From NCBI RefSeq assembly GCF_002204185.1, contig NZ_MXPU01000012.1, forward strand, positions 155,014-219,013: a stretch of 64,000 nucleotides of DNA, read 5' to 3'. This document shows positions 25,261 through 34,720 of the stretch, in pieces. The notes beneath the pieces were generated by a model. The model was given only the letters and a program-made list of their open reading frames with translations. It did not search any database and had not been told where the DNA came from. A program made the position numbers and the translations under genes. The DNA is from Rhizobium esperanzae (GTDB lineage: Bacteria > Pseudomonadota > Alphaproteobacteria > Rhizobiales > Rhizobiaceae). Positions within the stretch are counted from its first letter, which is position 1, and each line of letters begins with the position of its first letter.

Positions 25261-25632
25261 CTACTGCGCCGGCGTTCCCACCCGGCCGCCTTTGCGCACG
25301 CCTGATTGATCGGGCTGCGCCTCCGGCTGATTGCCAAGCCGCAGATCCCATTGGCTGGGAGGACGCATAGCGGGCTGATCTGTCCTCGGTTCGCGGGTCG
25401 ACCGCACAATCAGATCATCCGGTTCGAAGGCCGTCTGATCGCCAGGCCTCTCCATCTGAACCGGTGCAATCTGATAGAAGACGACGAGAAGAATTATCCC
25501 GACTACCGAGCACACGAGCGCATAGAGAATGAAATATTTCAGTGCATATCCCTCGCTGATCGACAGAGCTGCCTTGATAGCAGCGCGAATGATATTGCCG
25601 ACATTATTGATAGATACTTCAAAAGAAGGCAA
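25261..25632 (-). CDS. Hypothetical single-pass membrane protein
   Basis: About 123 residues with one strong transmembrane helix (YFILYALVCSVVGIILLVVFY, about 33-53). A Pro/Gln/Arg-rich hydrophilic tail with paired acidic residues (AFEPDDLIV) follows. The start is uncertain: only TTG 25632 opens the frame and there is no clear ribosome site. The membrane helix followed by a disordered tail looks too regular for a shadow frame. Function unknown. Confidence 0.5.
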   Translation of the reverse strand: MPSFEVSINNVGNIIRAAIKAALSISEGYALKYFILYALVCSVVGIILLVVFYQIAPVQMERPGDQTAFEPDDLIVRSTREPRTDQPAMRPPSQWDLRLGNQPEAQPDQSGVRKGGRVGTPAQ

Positions 25633-25771
25633 TAGATTTTAGACGATCTTTGAACAATTTCGAGAGCAGGCTGATAAAATCAACATCTACTGGAGAAAAT
25701 CGCTTAATTCTTCCCGCAGTGCTTGATTTATTCAATATCGCGACAAAGACGGCGAGCGATAAACCAACAGC

Positions 25772-26614
25772 TCAACCTCGCTTATATCGCATCCGGAATT
25801 CACGGGGGCTGCAGCCCTCGCGCTCACGAAAGACGCGAGAAAAATAGAACGGGTCTTCGATGCCGACCATGGCTGCGACGGTTTCGATCTTCTCGTCTGA
25901 CGTGACGAGCAGCTGCTTGGCATGGTCTATACGCGCCCGAAGCTGGAAGTCCTTGGGCGGCATGCCCGTTTCAGCGATGAATTTCCGCCGCAGCGTCGCC
26001 GGCGATATGCCGTGCTCCGCGGCAAACGAGGCAAGGTCGAGCGGCTGCAGCGCCCTGCCCCGCAGCGTCTCGACGAGATCGCCGGTCGCGTCCTCGCCTT
26101 CGCGACCTGCAGCAGCGCTCGCCTGCCGCGCGGTGGCGATGACAATGCCATGGAGCGCCAATGCCGCCGAGGCCTGCCCGAGATGGCTGTCGTCGACGAG
26201 ATCGGCATGCAGCCGCGCGAAGAGCCGCACCACCTCCTCGATCTGGCGTAACCTCACGAGTGGATGGCGCTCGCCAATCAGCCGCATCCGCAGGAAATCC
26301 CGTGTGAACGAGCCTTCGAACAGCGCCCAGCGCTCGTCCCATCCGGCGTCGTCGGGCCCATAGGAATGGAGACGGTTCGGAAACAGCCAGAAGAGCGCCG
26401 GCCCTTCCACGCGCTGGCGCCCGCCGACGGTTGTTTCGAGAAAGCCCTGCCCGCGCTCCACCAGCACGGCCGCAAAACTCGGCAGCTTCCTGTCCTTCAC
26501 CGCATGGCGCGCATGCTGCCTGCCGCTGCCGATCACGGCAAGCCCGCCTGCCGCAGCGAGGGGAGATCGATAGATGGCGTCAGCTTCTCTCATGAGCGAA
26601 AAATCCAGCTGCAA
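25772..26614 (-). CDS. AraC-family transcriptional regulator
   Basis: 280 residues. N-terminal cupin-type effector domain, including ALFWLFPNRLHSYGPDDAGWDERW. The C-terminal double helix-turn-helix is intact (DLASFAAEHGISPATLRRKFIAETGMPPKDFQLRARIDHAKQLL, and ETVAAMVGIEDPFYFSRVFREREGCSPREFR). The start is taken as TTG 26614, which has GGAGGA just upstream; ATG 26593 is an alternative. It diverges from a phytanoyl-CoA dioxygenase gene 74 bp away, its probable target. Confidence 0.88.
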   Translation of the reverse strand: MQLDFSLMREADAIYRSPLAAAGGLAVIGSGRQHARHAVKDRKLPSFAAVLVERGQGFLETTVGGRQRVEGPALFWLFPNRLHSYGPDDAGWDERWALFEGSFTRDFLRMRLIGERHPLVRLRQIEEVVRLFARLHADLVDDSHLGQASAALALHGIVIATARQASAAAGREGEDATGDLVETLRGRALQPLDLASFAAEHGISPATLRRKFIAETGMPPKDFQLRARIDHAKQLLVTSDEKIETVAAMVGIEDPFYFSRVFREREGCSPREFRMRYKRG

Positions 26615-26687
26615 CTTTCCTCCATGGCGATTGGCTCACGTAACAAGCAAGCTGGAGGCAGGAAAAGTCAAAGCAGGAATGAATGAA

Positions 26688-27611
26688 ATGTCAATTGCCG
26701 TGAATGCCGCCGGGATGGGAGTGACGCAAACGCCCCTCGCCGCCCATGGCAAAACAATCCCCGCTGAAAGGCTCGGCCCGCTCGCGCCGACCGATCCCGG
26801 TATCGGTATCGAGGCCATTCGCCGCCGCTATGAGGAGGATGGTTATGTCTGGCTGAAAGGCCTCCTGCCGCGCGCCGAAGTGATCGACTTCCGCCGTTGG
26901 GTCTTCACCCACCTCGCCGAAACCGGCCTGCTGGCGCTCGGCCATGATTTCGCACTCGGCATCGCGGCCGCCGAAGGCTTCGACTGGGATCTCGCCAACC
27001 GCCGCCTAATGTCGATCGTCCGCTCCGCCGCCTATGAAGGCTTCTGCGCCCAACCGCGACTCGTCCGCTTCATGGACGTCTTTGTCCAGGGCATCTCCTA
27101 TCTCCATAAACGCAAGCTGATGCGTTATGTCCAACCCGGCACGGCGGTGGCCACGCCCGCCCATTACGATCTCGTCTATCTTCGCGGCGGCACCAGTCGC
27201 CTCGTCACCGCCTGGATCCCGATCGGCGACATCCCGGCCGAAATGGGCGGCCTCGTCTATCTCGAAGGCTCGCATGCGCTCGGCCGCAGGATGGAGGCGG
27301 AATTCCAGGCGAACAGCGGCACTCTCTCGCCGGAAGACCGGATCAGCGCCTATAACAATCACATGGCCGAAGGCGGCTGGATCTCCAAGGATCTTCCCGA
27401 TATGGCCGAGCGCTTCGACGCCCGCTGGCTCGCCGCCGATTACGAGGCCGGCGACGTCGTGCTGCACTCCCCCTACATGATCCACGCCGCCACCAACAAC
27501 GAGGACCGCGCCGGGCGCCTGCGCCTCTCCACCGACATCCGCTTCCAGAACGTCGCCGACGAAATCGACGCCCGCTGGAACAACCACTGGAGCCTGGGGG
27601 ATATGCTGTAG
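26688..27611 (+). CDS. Phytanoyl-CoA dioxygenase (PhyH) family protein
   Basis: 307 residues, Fe(II)/2-oxoglutarate-dependent dioxygenase fold. The iron-binding HxD is in ATPAHYDLVYL; the distal His and the 2-oxoglutarate Arg lie in SPYMIHAATNNEDRAGRLRLS. The N-terminus has RRRYEEDGYVWLKGLLP, typical of the family. Start at ATG 26688 with AGGA 9 nt upstream; ATG 26679 is possible. The family hydroxylates acyl chains, small metabolites or natural products; here the substrate is unknown. It is paired with a divergent AraC regulator and followed by the broken PLP decarboxylase gene. Confidence 0.85.
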   Translation: MSIAVNAAGMGVTQTPLAAHGKTIPAERLGPLAPTDPGIGIEAIRRRYEEDGYVWLKGLLPRAEVIDFRRWVFTHLAETGLLALGHDFALGIAAAEGFDWDLANRRLMSIVRSAAYEGFCAQPRLVRFMDVFVQGISYLHKRKLMRYVQPGTAVATPAHYDLVYLRGGTSRLVTAWIPIGDIPAEMGGLVYLEGSHALGRRMEAEFQANSGTLSPEDRISAYNNHMAEGGWISKDLPDMAERFDARWLAADYEAGDVVLHSPYMIHAATNNEDRAGRLRLSTDIRFQNVADEIDARWNNHWSLGDML

Positions 27612-27779
27612 GGCTTTGGCTCCGCGCCGCAATGCTTCAGCCGAAGCTATACCCGCCTGGGATCGATTTTTCGCGAACCAAGACAGCGACGGCGATATCG
27701 GCTAGACTTGCCGGGCCGGCAAGCTTGCCTGGAGGCGGTCCCCGGTGACCGGCGGGCGCTCGGCGCAGGGGGACCCCGC

Positions 27780-29182
27780 ATGTCGGCAATCGCATCTTTG
27801 TTTCAGGAAGCCGCCCGGCTTGCGGCCGGATTTCGCGAGAGCGCGCCGGCCCGCCATGTCCCCCGGCACGACTACGCCGCCTCGCTCGCCACCTTCGATG
27901 AGCCGTTGCCGGCGGCCGGCGCCGATATGGCCGATGTCATCAGGCAGCTTGCCGCGGACGCCGAGCCCGGTCTGCATTTCACCACGGGCCCGCGCTTCTT
28001 CGGCTGGGTCATCGGCGGCTCTCATCCGGTCGGCGTCGCGGCCGATTTCCTGACCAGCGCCTGGGGCCAGAATGCCGGAAACCACGTCGCCGCCCCGGCC
28101 GCGGCTGCCGTCGAAACCATCGCGGCCAGATGGCTTCTTGACATCCTGCAACTGCCAGCCGAAAGCTCTGTGGGCTTCGTCACGGGAGCCACAGTCGCCA
28201 ATTTCACCTGCCTTGCCGCCGCCCGCGGCGAGGTGCTGCGCAAGGCAGGCTGGGATGCGGATGCCAAAGGCCTGTTCGGCGCGCCCGAGATCACCGTGCT
28301 GATCGGCGACGACGCCCACACGACGGTCTTCTCCGCACTGCAATTCCTCGGCCTCGGCCATGACCGCGTGCTGCGCCTGCCAACCGATCCAATGGGCCGG
28401 ATCGATCCGGCCGCACTCGGCGACGCGCTTGCCCCGGTCAGCGGTCCCTGCATCGCCATCCTCCAGGCCGGGCAGATCAATACCGGCGGCTTCGACGATT
28501 CATCCGCTTGATCCCGGCCCTTCGGGAAAAAGGCGCCTGGGTGCATGTCGACGGCGCCTTCGGCCTCTGGGCACAGGCATCAAAGAAATTCAGCCATCTC
28601 AGCCGCGGTGTCGAGGCGGCCGACAGCTGGGCGACGGATGGTCATAAATGGCTGCAGACGCCCTATGACTGCGGCTATGCAATCGTGCGCAACGAGCTTG
28701 CCCACCGCCGCGCCATGACGATCGCCGCAAGCTACCTGCCGCTCGCAGCCGAGGGCGAGCGCGATCCTTCCCATTACGTGCCGGAGCTTTCCCGGCGCGC
28801 CCGCGGCTTCGCCACCTGGGCAATGCTGAAACATCTCGGCCGCGATGGCATCGCCGCCCTCATCGACCAATGTTGCGCGTCGGCCCGCCTGCTGGGCGAG
28901 CATCTCCAGCGCGAACGAGGTATCACTATCTTAAACGAGATCACGCTGAACCAGCTCATCCTCCGCTTCGCCGCCGACCGCCCGGAAGATGAAAGCGACG
29001 CGATCACCCGCAAGACCATCGCAAAAATCCGCGACGACGCCACCCTCTTCGCCGGCGGCGCCAAATGGCGCGGCCGCGACGTCCTGCGCCTCTCCGTCAC
29101 CAATTTCCAGACGACCGCAGACGAAGCCCGGCTGGCCGCTGACAGCATCATCGCTGCCTTCCGGAGTGTCAGCCGCGGCTGA
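27780..29182 (+). pseudogene. PLP-dependent decarboxylase (aromatic-L-amino-acid type), frameshifted
   Basis: Two adjoining frames together make a typical group II decarboxylase of about 467 residues. Part 1 (from ATG 27780) has HFTTGPRFFGWVIGGSHPVG, the GFVTGATVANFTCLAAAR cofactor site and ILQAGQINTGGFDD, then a stop at 28509. Part 2 reads LIPALREKGAWVHVDGAFGLWA and WATDGHKWLQTPYDCG, which holds the PLP Lys. Restoring one T in GACGATTCATCC near 28498 joins them as DDFIRLIPAL. All catalytic landmarks remain, so the defect is recent or a sequencing error. It lies 168 bp after the PhyH gene, on the same strand. Confidence 0.88.
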
Positions 29183-29271
29183 CGCCTGCGCTGACTGGCA
29201 TTGTGTCGGGCCGGCCAATTCATCGTGTATGGCGCGATGCTGCCAGGTGCCCAGCCACCCGCCCCCGCCCC

Positions 29272-29320
29272 GGTCCTTCGAGGTTCCGGCCTCTGGCCTG
29301 AGGGGCCTCGAAGGACGAGG
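29272..29320. repeat. RIME-like palindromic element
   Basis: A GTCCTTCGAGG block (29273 on), the CCGGCCTCTGGCCTGAGG core and a CCTCGAAGGACGAGG block form one long palindrome. It is the same block set as in the other RIME-like copies. It lies in the gap after the decarboxylase gene. Confidence 0.65.
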
Positions 29321-29463
29321 TCGGCCACCGCCGGCGCCGGCGAAGTTCCACACGCGGTAGCGGATCGGCTATTGACTCATCTCCGAGCAAAGCTACCGTC
29401 CTCTCTTCTGGATTGCGGATATGAAACCAGCACCCCCTCACTTGCTGTTCTCAACGGTCTCCC

Positions 29464-29952
29464 ATGTCTCGACATCTCCCCGCGATTGCCGCTCTTCTCG
29501 CTCTGATCCCGGCCGCCTCCCATGCCAGCGAGGCACGTGGCGAATCCACGCCTCTTCCGGCGAAGGGCTGCGTGGAGGTCAGCGGGACTGCTCTGTCGGC
29601 AATAGCCGAAGGCCCGGCTTATGCGGCAGCGGAGATCAAATGCGGTGCAAAGCTGTCGCTGGTGCTTCGGCGCCAGACCGGCATGAACGGAAACCTCCCC
29701 GTCTGGACCGTGCTCGACCAGGTAACGATCTCAAAACCGTCGCCCCGCCACGAGCTTCTGCAGCCGGCCTATTGCTCGTCCAGCCGGTTTCCCGACGTCG
29801 CCATCTTTGCGCTCGGCAGGATGGTGGAGCAACCGGATGGCTCCTATCGATCCGAGAATGTGGTCAAGGCCTGGCGGTTCGACATCAGGCGCGAAAGGCT
29901 GGCAGGCATTCCCGTCGACGGCGTGATATGTGCGTTGGACGGGGTTGATTGA
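29464..29952 (+). CDS. Hypothetical secreted protein
   Basis: 162 residues. A signal peptide of about 21 residues ends at PAASHA. The mature part has four Cys and alternating strands (VWTVLDQVTIS, VAIFALGRMVEQPDGSY, VVKAWRFDIRRERL). No family recognised. Likely periplasmic. No good ribosome site is seen, but composition and the signal peptide support a real gene. It stands alone. Confidence 0.65.
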   Translation: MSRHLPAIAALLALIPAASHASEARGESTPLPAKGCVEVSGTALSAIAEGPAYAAAEIKCGAKLSLVLRRQTGMNGNLPVWTVLDQVTISKPSPRHELLQPAYCSSSRFPDVAIFALGRMVEQPDGSYRSENVVKAWRFDIRRERLAGIPVDGVICALDGVD

Positions 29953-30063
29953 CCGTCGTCGTCCTCTCTCCGGCGTCATCCCTGGGGCGCCCCGCAGGGG
30001 CCTCGATCGCCACCATGAGCTATTGGATTTACTGAAATCAGCGGAAAGGTGAGATTTCCCGCT

Positions 30064-30486
30064 TCATCGTCGAACGGCAACGACCGAGCTGGTGCGGTAA
30101 CGTGACAGCTGGACGCGGTTGGATTGGTTGCCGCCGAAGAGATAAACGTACTGGCGTTGTTGGTCGAAGTGGTCGAACAGGCTGACGTGGAAGCGCCTGC
30201 CGCTTCGAATGACAACGACATCTCCCCGCCTTGCCGAGCGGAAGAAGACGGGCTTGCCAAAGCTTTTCCAGGAAACTGCCATATTGGGATTGGGCGGCGG
30301 CTGGCGGGACGATCGTTTGGCGACGAAGGCGAGGAAGGCTCCGCACCACGACGTTCTGCGGGGATTGATGCCGAGAAACGAAATGGAGCGTTCGTGCATG
30401 CGATTATATTTCGAAGCCGTGACGAGCATGTCGGCCTCACACGGCACGGCAAAAACCGTGAGGGCTATGACGAGAATAATTTTCAT
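30064..30486 (-). CDS. TIGR02594-type NlpC/P60-like cysteine peptidase, secreted
   Basis: 140 residues. Signal peptide about 1-18. The family landmarks are Cys48 in TSWCGAFLAF, the GDVVVIRSG strand before His100 (RFHVSLF), and YLFGGNQSNRVQLSRY with Asn120. Together these give a Cys/His/Asn site as in NlpC/P60-like cell-wall amidases. It is shorter than usual because the N-terminal family region is reduced. Likely acts on peptidoglycan in the periplasm or outside. Start at ATG 30486 with GGTGAG 5 nt upstream. Confidence 0.75.
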   Translation of the reverse strand: MKIILVIALTVFAVPCEADMLVTASKYNRMHERSISFLGINPRRTSWCGAFLAFVAKRSSRQPPPNPNMAVSWKSFGKPVFFRSARRGDVVVIRSGRRFHVSLFDHFDQQRQYVYLFGGNQSNRVQLSRYRTSSVVAVRR

Positions 30487-30568
30487 TGTTTCTCACCATT
30501 GTTTGAATAATTTGGAAGATCCGAAATGTGGCGAAGAAAAAATCGCGGTCGGAACGTATATTTGAATC

Positions 30569-30796
30569 ATGGCGGCAATTAGAAGCAATTTAACCGCGTA
30601 TTTTTTCAAAATGTACAGAGACGAAACTTTACGCGACCTGCAACACTGGCTTGAAGCAGACGACGTGGCAGTCTCCAAGCGCTCGGGTGGGGAGCTGGAA
30701 AATGGAGAGTTTGGTCCCGGAAGCGACGGGATGCCTGTGCCACAAGGATACTCACGGCTGGCCACCCGCCGACAGCCTATAACAGCGCAGAGGTAA
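30569..30796 (+). CDS. Possible small protein, low support
   Basis: 75 residues: NLTAYFFKMYRDETLRDLQHWLEADDVAV at the start looks helical and protein-like, but the tail reads as low-complexity. No ribosome binding site precedes the ATG. An equally long frame runs on the other strand over the same DNA (30493-30765). The 414-bp gap 30487-30900 holds nothing else recognised. I list it so that a reader can test it. Confidence 0.25.
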   Translation: MAAIRSNLTAYFFKMYRDETLRDLQHWLEADDVAVSKRSGGELENGEFGPGSDGMPVPQGYSRLATRRQPITAQR

Positions 30797-30900
30797 GGGT
30801 ATTATTTGCGACGCATTTTATATTCATGAATCGCACGGAATACTTCGGCAAACGCAGAAAGTATTGACCGGTTGTGCACGGTCTAGCAGGACCGCGAAAC

Positions 30901-32484
30901 TCAGGCTTTGGCTGAGATCGCGCTCAGTTCCTCGAGATCGAGATCCCGTTCCAGCTCCTGCAGCGTTTCGTCATCTATATCACCGGCGCGATGGAGCCGA
31001 ATGAGTTCCCGACGTCCGGTTGCAACCGCCTCGAGAACGACATCGAAATGAGCATGGAGCACCGGGATATAATGTTCCGTTCTGGCGGCGTAATCCACGA
31101 TCGCCGTGGCACGGCGCTGGTACCGTTCGAGCAATTGTGGGTGGATAAGATTTCCCTCGAGGTCGTATGCCAGGTTTTGAATGGTTCCAAGCTGCGCCTG
31201 CGCCATGGCGGCTTCGGCCTGACTCATTGTGAGACGCGCTCTCTCCGTCTCCGGCTCCACCAGCCGTGCCCAGGCAATAATCCGCCCCAAACTCGTTCCC
31301 TGGACGAGCACGGTTCCGACAATAACGGAAAATGATGTTGCGAGGATGAAGTCGCGGCCGGGGAATTCTTCCGGCAAGCTGAGCGCCAGGGCGAGCGTCA
31401 CCACACCGCGCACGCCGGCCCAGCTGAGGACGGTGGCGCCGCCGGCGCCCAGCGGCTTGGCGCGATTGAACCCCAGCGGCGCGCAGAGCCGGATGACGAC
31501 ATCTGAGGCGAAGACCCACGCAAAGCGGGCGACCACGAGCGTCGCGAGGATTGCCAGCATCGGCAGTCCCATGGTGGCGATCACTGTCGCGAAACCGCCG
31601 CCGCGCTCAACGACATCGCGCAGCGACAGCCCAATCAATGTGAATACAGAAGCTTCCATCAGGAAGATCATCACGGTCCAGAACGACGTGCCTCGCATGC
31701 GCGTTGCGGCCGAGAATACGGTGTGCTGGTGCCAGGAGGCGATCAGACCCGTAGTAACGGTGGCGATGACGCCGGAAACGTGCAGCAGTTCGCCGAGCAG
31801 ATAGGAAATCCAGGCGAGCAACACGGTGGCGGCGATGATGAGATATTCGTCGCCGAGGCGCCGGACGAATTTCACCCACGCCGTTCCGACAACGACGCCG
31901 ACGACCGCGCCGCCGAGCGCCAGCACAAGGAAGCTGGCAGCCGCCTCCACCGCGCTGAAACTTCCCGTTGCGGCGGCGGCGACGGCAAAGCGAAAGAGAA
32001 CCAGCCCGCTCGCATCGTTCAGCAAACTCTCGCCTTCCAGCAGTATCTGCAACCGTCGCGGCAGCTTGACGCGCTCCAGCACGGCACGAGCCGACACCGC
32101 ATCAGGCGGTGAAACGATCGCGCCAAGTGCTGCACAGGCGGCCCAGGGAAGTGACGGAAAGAGAAGATGGGTCACGACGGCGACGACGGCACAGGTGAAG
32201 AACACCGCTCCGACGGCCAGCGAGGCGATGCCGATCATATGGCGCCGCAGCCGCACGAGAGCAATGGCCCAGGCTCCGTCCATCAAGAGCGGCGGCAAGA
32301 AGATAACGAGCACCAGCCCGGGATCGACAGTAATCGCCGGCAGCCCCGGCACGAAGGCCAGCAGAGCGCCGCCGGCCAGCAGCGCCACGGACGGCGGCAA
32401 TCCCAGCCTGTGGGCAGCGTAGTGCAGCGCGATGATTGCGAGCAACATCGCAATGACCAGCTCGAACAATTGAGTGGGTTCCAT
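30901..32484 (-). CDS. Na+/H+ antiporter, CPA1 family
   Basis: 527 residues. About twelve transmembrane segments (residues 5-410) are followed by a soluble C-terminal domain of about 115 residues. The ion-binding signature is intact: GAIVSPPDAVSARAVL (Asp in the PPD motif) and EGESLLNDASGLVLFRFAVA. It exchanges Na+ or K+ for H+ at the inner membrane and supports pH or salt homeostasis. It diverges from kup, so these two cation transporters share a 213-bp promoter region. GCGAG lies directly before the ATG. Confidence 0.9.
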   Translation of the reverse strand: MEPTQLFELVIAMLLAIIALHYAAHRLGLPPSVALLAGGALLAFVPGLPAITVDPGLVLVIFLPPLLMDGAWAIALVRLRRHMIGIASLAVGAVFFTCAVVAVVTHLLFPSLPWAACAALGAIVSPPDAVSARAVLERVKLPRRLQILLEGESLLNDASGLVLFRFAVAAAATGSFSAVEAAASFLVLALGGAVVGVVVGTAWVKFVRRLGDEYLIIAATVLLAWISYLLGELLHVSGVIATVTTGLIASWHQHTVFSAATRMRGTSFWTVMIFLMEASVFTLIGLSLRDVVERGGGFATVIATMGLPMLAILATLVVARFAWVFASDVVIRLCAPLGFNRAKPLGAGGATVLSWAGVRGVVTLALALSLPEEFPGRDFILATSFSVIVGTVLVQGTSLGRIIAWARLVEPETERARLTMSQAEAAMAQAQLGTIQNLAYDLEGNLIHPQLLERYQRRATAIVDYAARTEHYIPVLHAHFDVVLEAVATGRRELIRLHRAGDIDDETLQELERDLDLEELSAISAKA

Positions 32485-32697
32485 CTCGCTTGGCCCCGGC
32501 CTGATACTGATTTCGGATGCCTACTACATAATTTTCAGGACCGAAATTGATTCATTCTGAACGTCTTGCGGCAGCCATGCCGGACCGGCCTCCATGCTCG
32601 CTTCGTCGCGAAAGGTTTGCACCGGTACAAATTTACTTGCCCTTCTTCAATGCGGCATATGTTTCCGTCTGTAAGCAAGCGACGTGAGCGGGGAAAC

Positions 32698-34599
32698 ATG
32701 ACTTCAGCACGTGCAGATAAGACCGGTGATGTCGCCAGCCGGACCGGCTTTGTCGGATTGGTCGTCGGCGCCGTCGGCGTCGTCTATGGTGATATCGGCA
32801 CCAGCCCGCTTTACGCCTTTCGCGAGGCGCTCAGACCGTTCACGGCCGATGGCGTCCACGAATTCGAGGTAACTGGTCTTATTTCGCTGATGATCTGGAC
32901 GCTGACGATCATCGTGACCTTCAAATATGTGCTGTTCCTTCTCAGGGCGGACAATGACGGTGAAGGCGGTACACTCTCGCTTCTCGCTCTCCTGATGAAA
33001 AAGATGGGGCGAAACGTGCCCGTGCTGTTCTTCGCCGGCCTGATCGGATCGGCACTTTTCATCGGCGACGCGATGATCACGCCTGCCCTGTCGGTGATGT
33101 CCGCTCTCGAGGGCTTGAAGCTGATTACCCCAGCTTTCGCCGAATACGTTCCGCCTCTGTCGGCGGCGATCATGATCGTTCTGTTTGCCGCCCAATCGCG
33201 GGGGACCGCCGCTGTTTCGATGTTTTTCGGGCCGATAACGGTCTTGTGGTTCCTTGCCATGGCGGCAGGTGGCGTGATCCATATCGGCGACGATTGGAGG
33301 ATTCTGGCCGCAATCAATCCTATCAACGCGCTCTCGTTCCTCGCTCATGCCGGCACCGTTGGGCTCATCGTCCTCGGCGCGGTCTTTCTGACAGTCACGG
33401 GCGCCGAAGCGCTTTATGCCGATCTCGGCCATTTCGGGCGACGCCCGATCCAGACGGCATGGTTCGTGCTCGTTTTTCCGGCATTGCTGCTGAATTACCT
33501 CGGCCAAGGCGCGCTCGTTCTCAGCCAACCCGCAGCGATCGCCGATCCGTTCTTTCTGATGTATCCCGATTGGGCCTTGCTGCCAGTGGTTCTTCTGGCG
33601 ACGCTCGCAACCATCATCGCCAGCCAAGCCGTGATCACTGGCGCGTTTTCCTTGGCCCGCCAGGCGGTTCACCTCGGCTTTCTGCCACGGCTACGGATCA
33701 AGTTCACCTCGGAGACCAATACCGGCCAGATTTACGTGCCGAGTGTCAATCTCCTCCTGCTGACCGGCGTGCTGGTGCTGATCTTTTCCTTTGGCGACTC
33801 CGAGTCACTGGCAACGGCCTACGGCATCTCGGTGACTGGAGCCATGGTGATCACAACCATGCTGGCCTTCCAGTTCCTTCGCGCCGCTTGGGGATACTCC
33901 TTCATGCTTGCATCTGCAGTGCTTTTGCCGCTCTTCATCATCGAAGTCGTCTTCCTCGCGGCCAACCTGCTGAAAATCCACGACGGCGGCTGGGTTCCGG
34001 TCGCCCTGGCGCTGGCGATCATGATTTTGATGTGGACATGGACCCGCGGGCAGACCTACCTCAAGAGACTGCGGGCCAACAACGAGATTCCGCTCGATTC
34101 CTTCATTCGGTCGATCGAGCGGAAATCGGACCATTCACCGGTTACCGTTCCGGGAACGGCGGTCTTTCTAACCAGCGTGCCGGACCGGACGCCGAACGTT
34201 CTGCTCCACAATCTCAAGCACAATCACGTGCTCCACGAACAGAACGTCATCCTGACTGTCTGGACCGAGGACGAACCCTATGTTCCCGACAACAGGCGCA
34301 TCAAGATAAGCCAGCTCTCGCCGCGTTTCGTGCGTCTCGACATCACTTTCGGCTTCATGGACGATCCCGATGTCACCAGGGCGCTGGCTCTCTGCCGGGA
34401 GGGAGGCTTCAAGTTCGAGATCATGAAAACGTCCTTCTATCTCGGTCGCCGCAACCTCGTCAGGACGCCGAACACCGGCCTGCCCGGCTGGCAGGAACGC
34501 ATATTCATGGCGCTGGAAGGCTTTGCCATCGATCCCTCCGACTATTTCAACCTACCGTCAAACCGTGTCGTCGAACTTGGGGAACAGGTTGCCATATAA
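32698..34599 (+). CDS. kup: Low-affinity potassium transport protein Kup
   Basis: 633 residues, the usual Kup length. K+:H+ symporter of the inner membrane. The KUP hallmark GDIGTSPLYAFREAL is at about residues 31-45, with GGTLSLLALL and GDAMITPALSVMSALEGL following. Twelve hydrophobic segments precede a soluble C-terminal domain with PGTAVFLTS. Start ATG 32698 after GCGGGGA; earlier in-frame ATGs lack support. Rhizobial genomes carry more than one kup. It is divergent from the Na+/H+ antiporter gene. Confidence 0.93.
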   Translation: MTSARADKTGDVASRTGFVGLVVGAVGVVYGDIGTSPLYAFREALRPFTADGVHEFEVTGLISLMIWTLTIIVTFKYVLFLLRADNDGEGGTLSLLALLMKKMGRNVPVLFFAGLIGSALFIGDAMITPALSVMSALEGLKLITPAFAEYVPPLSAAIMIVLFAAQSRGTAAVSMFFGPITVLWFLAMAAGGVIHIGDDWRILAAINPINALSFLAHAGTVGLIVLGAVFLTVTGAEALYADLGHFGRRPIQTAWFVLVFPALLLNYLGQGALVLSQPAAIADPFFLMYPDWALLPVVLLATLATIIASQAVITGAFSLARQAVHLGFLPRLRIKFTSETNTGQIYVPSVNLLLLTGVLVLIFSFGDSESLATAYGISVTGAMVITTMLAFQFLRAAWGYSFMLASAVLLPLFIIEVVFLAANLLKIHDGGWVPVALALAIMILMWTWTRGQTYLKRLRANNEIPLDSFIRSIERKSDHSPVTVPGTAVFLTSVPDRTPNVLLHNLKHNHVLHEQNVILTVWTEDEPYVPDNRRIKISQLSPRFVRLDITFGFMDDPDVTRALALCREGGFKFEIMKTSFYLGRRNLVRTPNTGLPGWQERIFMALEGFAIDPSDYFNLPSNRVVELGEQVAI

Positions 34600-34720
34600 A
34601 GTCTGATGGCCTCGCCCTGCTTCGCGCCGACAGCCTCGTCACCGCCGATCATTGCCGGGATTTAACTGGCAGTCCCGGCCTATCCCCCTTACACGCCAGG
34701 TCAGAGACAAAGGAGGATAT

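Noticed and set aside
24766..25305. Plus-strand frame of about 180 codons over the RIME-like element
   Set aside because: Most of it is translated repeat DNA. No ribosome binding site and no domain.
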